From Hirudo medicinalis (taxonomy: Eukaryota > Annelida > Clitellata > Hirudinida > Hirudinidae): a stretch of DNA of 11,225 nucleotides. The stretch covers positions 11,786-23,010 of the forward strand of contig MPNW01001089.1 of the NCBI GenBank assembly GCA_011800805.1, read 5' to 3'. A model generated the notes under the pieces. The model saw only the letters and a list, made by a program, of their open reading frames with translations, did not search any database and was not told the origin of the DNA. Below, piece by piece: positions 7,157-11,225 of this stretch. How positions within the stretch are numbered: position 1 is the stretch's first letter; each line of letters starts with the position of its first letter. Both the position numbers and the translations under genes were made by a program.

Positions 7157-7423
7157 TGCTAACTCCTACACAACGAAGATAATGTGCTCTAATGCAGAAT
7201 GCGAGGTAGCTAATGAAGAGCAAGTCTATAACTTTGTTGTAACTCGCAATTAATCGATTATACCAAGACGTAACGGTAACAGACAAGTAACGGACAGCCA
7301 CTTTATTCACCAAGTATCCACGCTACCTAGCACACGACTACGACTAGAACGAACAAAGGGAAAGTTGCCGCTTCTAGCTCCTACACTAGCATGGCTAGTT
7401 CGGTGCGCATGTCACCCACAACA
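7157..7423 (-). repeat. gypsy 3' LTR, 3' boundary approximate
   Basis: The LTR starts tgttgtgggtgacatgcgca immediately after the polypurine tract. It contains gtgaataaagtg (polyadenylation-type signal, plus positions about 7301-7312). A tg...ca ending of ggagttagca at 7157 gives 267 bp. No second LTR is present for comparison, so the 3' end is a guess; flanking 5-bp duplications cannot be tested because the 5' end is lost. Confidence 0.55.
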
Positions 7424-7434
7424 CCTCCCCTCCT
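7424..7434 (-). promoter_or_regulatory. polypurine tract
   Basis: The minus strand reads aggaggggagg directly before a tgttgt LTR start and directly after the end of pol. This is the expected primer site for plus-strand DNA synthesis in an LTR retrotransposon. Confidence 0.7.
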
Positions 7435-8200
7435 AAACGATGAGGTACTTCTTTCTCTGAGAATCCATCTCCAGCCTTCTTGCAGGTCTTGGCACTTGTG
7501 GTTCTGGACTGACATGTACTTCTCCGGGTTTTGACATGTCAGGTGGCTCCTGGCTATTTGCTTTCTCAGATGCTGCCTGAGGTGTCTCACTCGGTGGAAG
7601 AGATGGGAGATCAAATGTGTCGCACATTATCATGAGTGCATCATCTGTATCTCGCTTCCTCAGCTGATTCGCGTGACGATATTGCATCCTGCCATTGACT
7701 TCTACTTCTTAGACGTGTCTTCCCAGTCGCCCTTTGACCTTACCTGGCACCCACCTTGGATGATTAGGATCACTGTATTCTCTGGCAAAGACTGCATCTT
7801 CTTCAGCAAATTCCCTTCGCCTTCGTCCAGATTTCACGTCCTCTATCTCCTGGTTGTTTCTACGGAGATGAGTTCCTGGTTTCTTGAGCTGGAGGTCACA
7901 TGTGGAGTTCTCAATATTCTTCCCAGGAATTTCTCTACGGGCGTCTACAATCCTGACAAAGACGGGCAAGGCGTGGTTCTGTAAGTCACCAGGAATGTCT
8001 GAAGCGCATCTGATGATCTGATGATCTTCTTCGGTCATCCTCCGAATATCCTCCTTTGTGACTGGCAAGTGTCGGATGATATCGCCTTAGACTGCCGTGA
8101 CATCTTGTTCAATCTTAGCGATGACAATGTCTTCATCCTCAGGAAGTTTCTTTTGAGCGATGAGACGGAATAGTGCATCAGCTTGACCAAAGTGGACAGA
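7433..8200 (-). pseudogene. pol: gypsy pol C-terminal region lacking the integrase core
   Basis: After RNase H, FGQADALFRLIAQKK and the acidic P-E-D-E-D-I-V-I-A-K-I segment match the usual linker, and HLPVTKEDIRRMTEEDHQII (about 8065-8005) the start of the integrase region. The zinc-binding HHCC and the D,D,E core should then follow over some 300 residues, but within about 100 residues the sequence reaches RRREFAEEDAVFAREYSDPN and HPRWVPGKVKGRLGRHV, the integrase C-terminal domain. A single TAA at 7709-7711 replaces the Tyr codon of the usual H-V-Y-E-V. In the same frame, EVEVNGRMQYRHANQLRKRD and a proline-rich tail continue to 7433, next to the polypurine tract. Hence a second large internal deletion. 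Confidence 0.75.
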
Positions 8201-8490
8201 TCACCTGAACTCCACGACAAAGTCATATGCGAGCAGGACGAGTTCCCATCTTTGGAGCCGATTTGCTGAGTGAGCAGATATACCAAGTCTTGAACTAAAA
8301 ATTGATAAAAGCGGCTTGAGATCAGTCAGCAACAGAAAGCGTATGCCATAGATGTAATGGTGAAATTTCCTCACCCCAAACACTAGAGCTTCTTTCTTAA
8401 TCTGTCCGTAGTCCTTCTCGGCCTTGATGAGAGATCTAGAAAAATGTGCTGGCATGTGCAATTGCCATCTCCGTGCCGTGCCATTTGACT
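8201..8490 (-). pseudogene. pol: gypsy RNase H fragment
   Basis: The minus strand reads HGTEMAIAHAS in one frame and RSLIKAEKDYGQIKKEALVF in the next. Then follow FHHYIYGIRFLLLTDLKPLL and NRLQRWELVLLAYDFVVEFR. These are the D-G-T-E-x-x-I-A-x-A-S-R-x-L-x-x-A-E-x-x-Y, TDxKPL and RLQRWxLxLxxYDF motifs of gypsy RNase H, with the catalytic E and D of E-x-E-A-L and T-D kept in part. The start of the domain, with its first aspartate, was lost in the deletion that fused it to the RT. EALVFGV lacks two residues against the usual E-A-L-A-L-V-F-G-V. Confidence 0.8.
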
Positions 8491-9000
8491 CCTTAGGGTA
8501 GTCTCTGATACTGGAACAGGCCTTTGTGAGTGTTGATTGTCGCCAGTTCCTTCGAGTTGTCTTCGACTTCCATCTGCAGGTACGCATCAGCAATCGATTT
8601 GAGTGAATCATTGCGCCTTGGTTCAGACGATGTAAGATTTCATCGGGTGTCGGCAGAGGATGTCAGTGCATCTCTAATCTTCGTTGAGTCAGTCTAAAAA
8701 TATGCGCAGATCCTGATTGATCGGTTCATCTTTGCAACTACCACAATAGGCTATACTAGCCCAATTACTGTAGTCCACTTTCTTCAGAACTCCTTGTTGC
8801 ACCAGACGTTCCAGCTCTGCATTCACTGCTTCTTCCTGAGAAAATGGAATCTTACTCTGTCGGCAGAAGATTGGACGTGTGCCCTGCTTGACTAACAGCA
8901 GCGCCTTCTTCTTGCATTTCCCCAACTCTTCTCTGAAGACATCTGGAAACCTTCCAGCCAAAACCTTGGCAAGGTTTCTCCCTTTTTCCACAAAAGGCAT
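8480..9000 (-). pseudogene. pol: gypsy reverse transcriptase, N-terminal half
   Basis: FPDVFREELGKCKKKALLLV and GTRPIFCRQSKIPFSQEEAV (8689-9000) are the standard entry to a gypsy RT, followed by ELERLVQQGVLKKVDYSNWA (the L-x-x-L-V-x-x-G-V-L-x-x-V-x-x-S-x-W-A motif). The next block is frameshifted: HPLPTPDEILHRLNQGA near 8650-8605, then ADAYLQMEVEDNSKELATIN and THKGLFQYQRLP (about 8600-8495). The S-D-A-Y-L-Q motif supplies the first catalytic aspartate of the palm. Directly after QRLP, where P-Y/F-G-V-x-x-A-P and then Y/F-x-D-D should come, the sequence jumps into RNase H. The enzyme is dead. Confidence 0.8.
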
Positions 9001-9010
9001 GCCCTACTTG

Positions 9011-9418
9011 TCGTCCATAGGGTATTAATTTGGTTATTGACGGAAAGAATATTTTAATTATTTCATTAATTTCATTTAAATAATTAAAATAATGGCGAAT
9101 CAATAAACATTTGCTTGAAAGAGGATAAGTTCGGTTGCAGGAATATGGTGGCTGGATGTTTTGAATAAATATTATGACATAAACTTGTGGTAGAGTGAAG
9201 TTAATTTTCTGAGTTTTAAGTAATATTAATTTTTTGAAGACGGGATCTGTCTTCTTTCCTTCCCTCTATCGGGTATCTGTCTTATTTGCTCGATCAACGA
9301 GGGAGACAAAAAGAACAAGTCGTGAAATAATAAAATACAATTATATTTAATATAAGAAAAGCTTATACAGTCAATTTAAAAACAAGCTAATCGCACACCA
9401 TGCCTATCATACAAATCT
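9011..9418. other. AT-rich spacer with a 13-bp inverted repeat, no gene
   Basis: The spacer separates the broken 5' edge of the gypsy relic from the 3' end of the non-LTR relic. It has no coding signal. Bases 9051-9063 (attttaattattt) pair exactly with 9078-9090 across a 14-base loop. The part from about 9300 to 9418 may be the 3' untranslated region of the non-LTR relic, but no clear poly(A) end is seen. Confidence 0.5.
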
Positions 9419-9639
9419 TCACAACCAGACATACTCGCGCCTCACAACTCGTCTGCTTTCAGGTGTTGATTCGGAGTACATTTTCAAATACGGAGTTTTG
9501 AGATTAAAATCTCCTTCCTCCTTGAGGCACATTGGAACTTGTCTATACGAGTTTCTCCATGGTCTTGCAGTGTTGGCTTCATGGGTCATCGACTTATCTG
9601 GTTTGCCACTGTTGGATGATGTTGCGGGCCACAGAACTT

Positions 9640-10030
9640 TTGACATCCTTGATAGACGATGGTATCCAGCGGTCTATCTGTTCCCTGCTTTTGCTAATGC
9701 ATCAGCTTTCTCATTGCCAGAGATTCCAACGTGGGCAGGGACCCAGACGAGTGTGACTTTTCTGCCGCTTTCTAGTATTTCTGAAATTATATTAAGAGTT
9801 TTTAATATCTCAGTCAATGTGACTGCAATTCTTTAGTGCCTCTAGGGCGCTAAGGGAATCTCTGGTAGGAGTCCTTCAAGTGAACCAGACAGTCCTCAGG
9901 GCTGCTAGTTTGATGGAACTTATGCAGCTATGACTTGATGTCCTTATGTTCACGTTTTTCTACGGGAAGTATATCCCGATTCCTACCTTGTTGTCCGTAG
10001 TCTTCGATGAGTCCGTGTAACAAAGGAGAC
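9640..10030 (-). pseudogene. RNase H domain of the non-LTR relic
   Basis: CYTDSSKTTDNKVGIGIYFP (about 10020-9964) carries the first catalytic aspartate in the Y-T-D-x-S-K motif. RDSLSALEALKNC (about 9870-9830) holds the D-S-x-S-A-L motif with a further catalytic aspartate. KVTLVWVPAHVGISGNEKAD and ALAKAG (about 9770-9680) form the W-V-P-x-H-V-G-I-x-G-N-E-x-A-D block with the last catalytic aspartate. All three blocks are in the right order but in different frames, with stops between them, so the domain is dead. The last block is the best preserved protein sequence in the window. Confidence 0.8.
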
Positions 10031-10172
10031 TTTCTTGAAGATCCTCTATCATCTCTCTTGCTACCAACATCCTCAGAGTGTTGTCAGCTGCGGAAGGAGA
10101 GATTCGAGGTGTCGATCACCGGTTTCCTCAGTCTTCAAGGAGGAATTGTGGGAGTTTCCTCTTCGATATCTC

Positions 10173-10619
10173 CTAGGAGATAGCCGGGAAGAGGGACTCG
10201 ACTTTCTCGTATGGGGTGGTCTCGCGTTTCCTTATTTTGAAGTGGAGCTTAGCTTGAGACTTCCTGCCATCTGAAATGAAATATTTAGTTTTAGCAGATT
10301 CATTTTTAATGGCGATATACCTGAGGGCGTGGTTTGCCATGAGCTTCTCACGACGCAGGGACGAGGCACAAGATTTCCCTTCATACAACCACAACAGATC
10401 TTCAGCGCTTGATACTGAAGCTTGTCATATGTATCTATGATCTGTTTGAACCAGGTCTACAACCTCACACCCATAGTCAAGGACGGAACGGATGGTGGCT
10501 CTGTAGACTTGTAGCAGATTGGACTTGCTTGCACCCCAAGAGCTTCCCGATATAGCTGTCATTGCTTTTATTCGTTTCATGTAACGTGTCTTGACCAACT
10601 TAGTCATGCTCCGAATCAC
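10173..10619 (-). pseudogene. reverse transcriptase thumb and linker of the non-LTR relic
   Basis: MKRIKAMTAISGSSWGASKS followed by LLQVYRATIRSVLDYGCEVV matches the RT-end motif K-x-x-L-x-x-L-R-x-I-S-G-x-x-W-G-A-x-x-x-x-L-L-x-x-Y-x-A-x-I-R-S-x-L-D-Y-G-C. After a frameshift at about 10440 comes YDKLQYQALKICCGCMKG, matching the L-x-x-x-Q-x-x-A-L-R-I-x-x-G-x-M motif, then another shift into SCASSLRREKLMANHALRYI (10394-10173), which corresponds to the E-A-G-E-x-P-L-x-x-R-R-x-Y linker. Order and spacing are normal; the three pieces sit in different frames. Confidence 0.75.
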
Positions 10620-10620
10620 A

Positions 10621-11225
10621 AGAAATCGTCCTTTTTTGCGCGATTAAATTGAAACTCATTTGAATGTCATTTAAATAAAATTGTCATTAATTGTGCATCA
10701 TTTAGAATAACTTTTGGATGCTACGAAACTGTCTACAAATTACGACTTTTGCATCTCGAAGATCACGAAATTCAAGACGTCACTTATTTCTCAATCCCTT
10801 TTACCCTGGACTGTTTCATGTGCACCATAAAGGTGGCCTTTACAAGATGAAAAATTTTTTTTTTAAATACTAGGTCTGACCCTCTCAAATGGTTCCATTT
10901 CATAAAAGAAAGATATGTGCAAAGTTTGATTAAAAATACTGATATTTGGAGGTCGCTCAATGCCGTCAAAATTCTCATACGAGAATATGGTGTCCGTGAC
11001 CTAAGTCGATCCACTATAAAGCTGTGTTTAATAAAATATTATACATTTAAACCCGTCTTTGTTCTTTCGCTAAATTTGATTTTCTCAGGAAACTAAAACT
11101 TCGTTGATCTCGAAATATTGTCCAATCCTGGTCACATTTGGCCTGAATTTTTTTTTATATGTTGGAACTCATTTGGGGGATCAAACGATAAAATTTCAAA
11201 ACTTCGGAAATAAGGGCCATCTTTT
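10621..11225. other. non-coding AT-rich sequence containing repeat copy B
   Basis: Apart from copy B (10711-10810) I see no gene. The minus-strand open frame 10784-11014 has no recognisable motif and overlaps the repeat. The last 180 bases (for example gggggatcaaacgataaaat) have the look of interspersed repeat sequence, but no second copy is in the window. Confidence 0.4.
10711..10810 (+). repeat. dispersed repeat, copy B
   Basis: This is the partner of 6891-6990 in the same orientation, 3.8 kb away, 78% identical with no gaps over 100 bp. It starts about 90 bp beyond the upstream end of the minus-strand non-LTR relic. Both copies share aagacgtcac and tcccttttaccctgga-like ends, and no target-site duplication is obvious. 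Confidence 0.8.

Larger units (their letters stand above)
7157..9010 (-). mobile_element. Ty3/gypsy retrotransposon relic, partial pol plus 3' LTR
   Basis: On the minus strand the order is: RT fingers (9000-8689), RT palm start (8660-8490), RNase H (8490-8200), RNase H to integrase linker and pol C-terminus (8200-7435), polypurine tract (7434-7424), 3' LTR (7423 to about 7157). The element is cut off upstream within pol near 9010, so gag, protease and the 5' LTR are missing. Inside pol, the RT active-site Y/F-x-D-D block and the integrase catalytic core are absent. Many stops and frameshifts remain. The flank at 9010-9100 is AT-rich and unrelated. Confidence 0.8.
9419..10620 (-). mobile_element. 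non-LTR retrotransposon relic with RNase H (I/LOA/R1-like), 3' half
   Basis: On the minus strand: RT thumb (10619-10430), linker (10430-10173), RNase H (about 10030-9640) and a tail to 9419. The RT segment plus a downstream RNase H on one pol is the layout of the I, LOA, R1 and Tad1 groups. The upstream edge at about 10620 is abrupt, consistent with 5' truncation, and only sequence without element features lies beyond. At least four frame changes are needed to read through. A 3' poly(A) or target-site duplication could not be placed. Confidence 0.75.

Noticed and set aside
7673..7984. 103-residue plus-strand open frame
   Set aside because: It is a shadow of the gypsy pol C-terminal region, which is clearly coded on the minus strand.
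9232..9285. gaagac...gtcttc inverted repeat and repeated atctgtctt
   Set aside because: The stems are 6 bases and the direct repeat 9 bases, which is too short to separate from chance in low-complexity pyrimidine-rich DNA.
9498..9836. 112-residue plus-strand open frame, the longest plus-strand frame here
   Set aside because: It is antisense to the RNase H block with W-V-P-A-H-V-G-I on the minus strand, so it is not a gene.
1..11225. CRISPR arrays, tRNA or rRNA genes, bacterial-type operons
   Set aside because: Nothing with regular spacers, cloverleaf structure or ribosomal sequence was seen. The initiator tRNA-Met match at 6513-6525 is only 13 bases and is a retrotransposon primer site, not a tRNA gene.

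Overview
The window looks like AT-rich, non-coding chromosomal DNA of an invertebrate animal, most likely an arthropod. No bacterial operons, ribosome-binding sites, rRNA, tRNA or CRISPR are visible. Almost everything recognisable is a decayed transposable element, with stop codons and frameshifts, lying in AT-rich DNA that contains microsatellites. The arthropod call rests on the set of element families and on one exon that weakly resembles an insect chemoreceptor. I cannot name a species.

Layout from left to right. A stop-bounded reading frame with no ATG (443-775, minus) carries a motif I associate with uncharacterised transposase-like proteins of invertebrates. The 3' end of a CR1/L2-like non-LTR retrotransposon lies on the plus strand (about 1740-2372). 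It is interrupted by a single n at 2105 flanked by an exact 93-base duplication, probably an assembly join. Next to it, on the minus strand, are a short pogo/Tigger-like transposase scrap (2373-2480) and the N-terminal part of an R2-like reverse transcriptase (2508-3390). A possible chemoreceptor pseudogene with one or two exons follows on the plus strand (4209-4701).

The right half holds three more relics, all on the minus strand. A Ty1/copia 5' end (6130 to about 6685) has a tRNA-iMet primer site and the start of gag. A Ty3/gypsy relic (7157 to about 9010) has an internally deleted pol, a polypurine tract and a 3' LTR. An I/LOA/R1-type non-LTR element (9419-10620) keeps the end of its reverse transcriptase and an RNase H domain. 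A non-coding repeat of about 100 bp, 78% identical without gaps, sits just outside the gypsy and non-LTR relics at 6891-6990 and 10711-10810.

No gene here appears intact and no genes appear to work together; the region reads as a nested transposon graveyard. I found no convincing new biological system. The points most worth checking are the ATG-less transposase-like frame, the chemoreceptor-like exon, the copia primer site, the two-deletion gypsy pol, the paired repeat and the n-flanked duplication.
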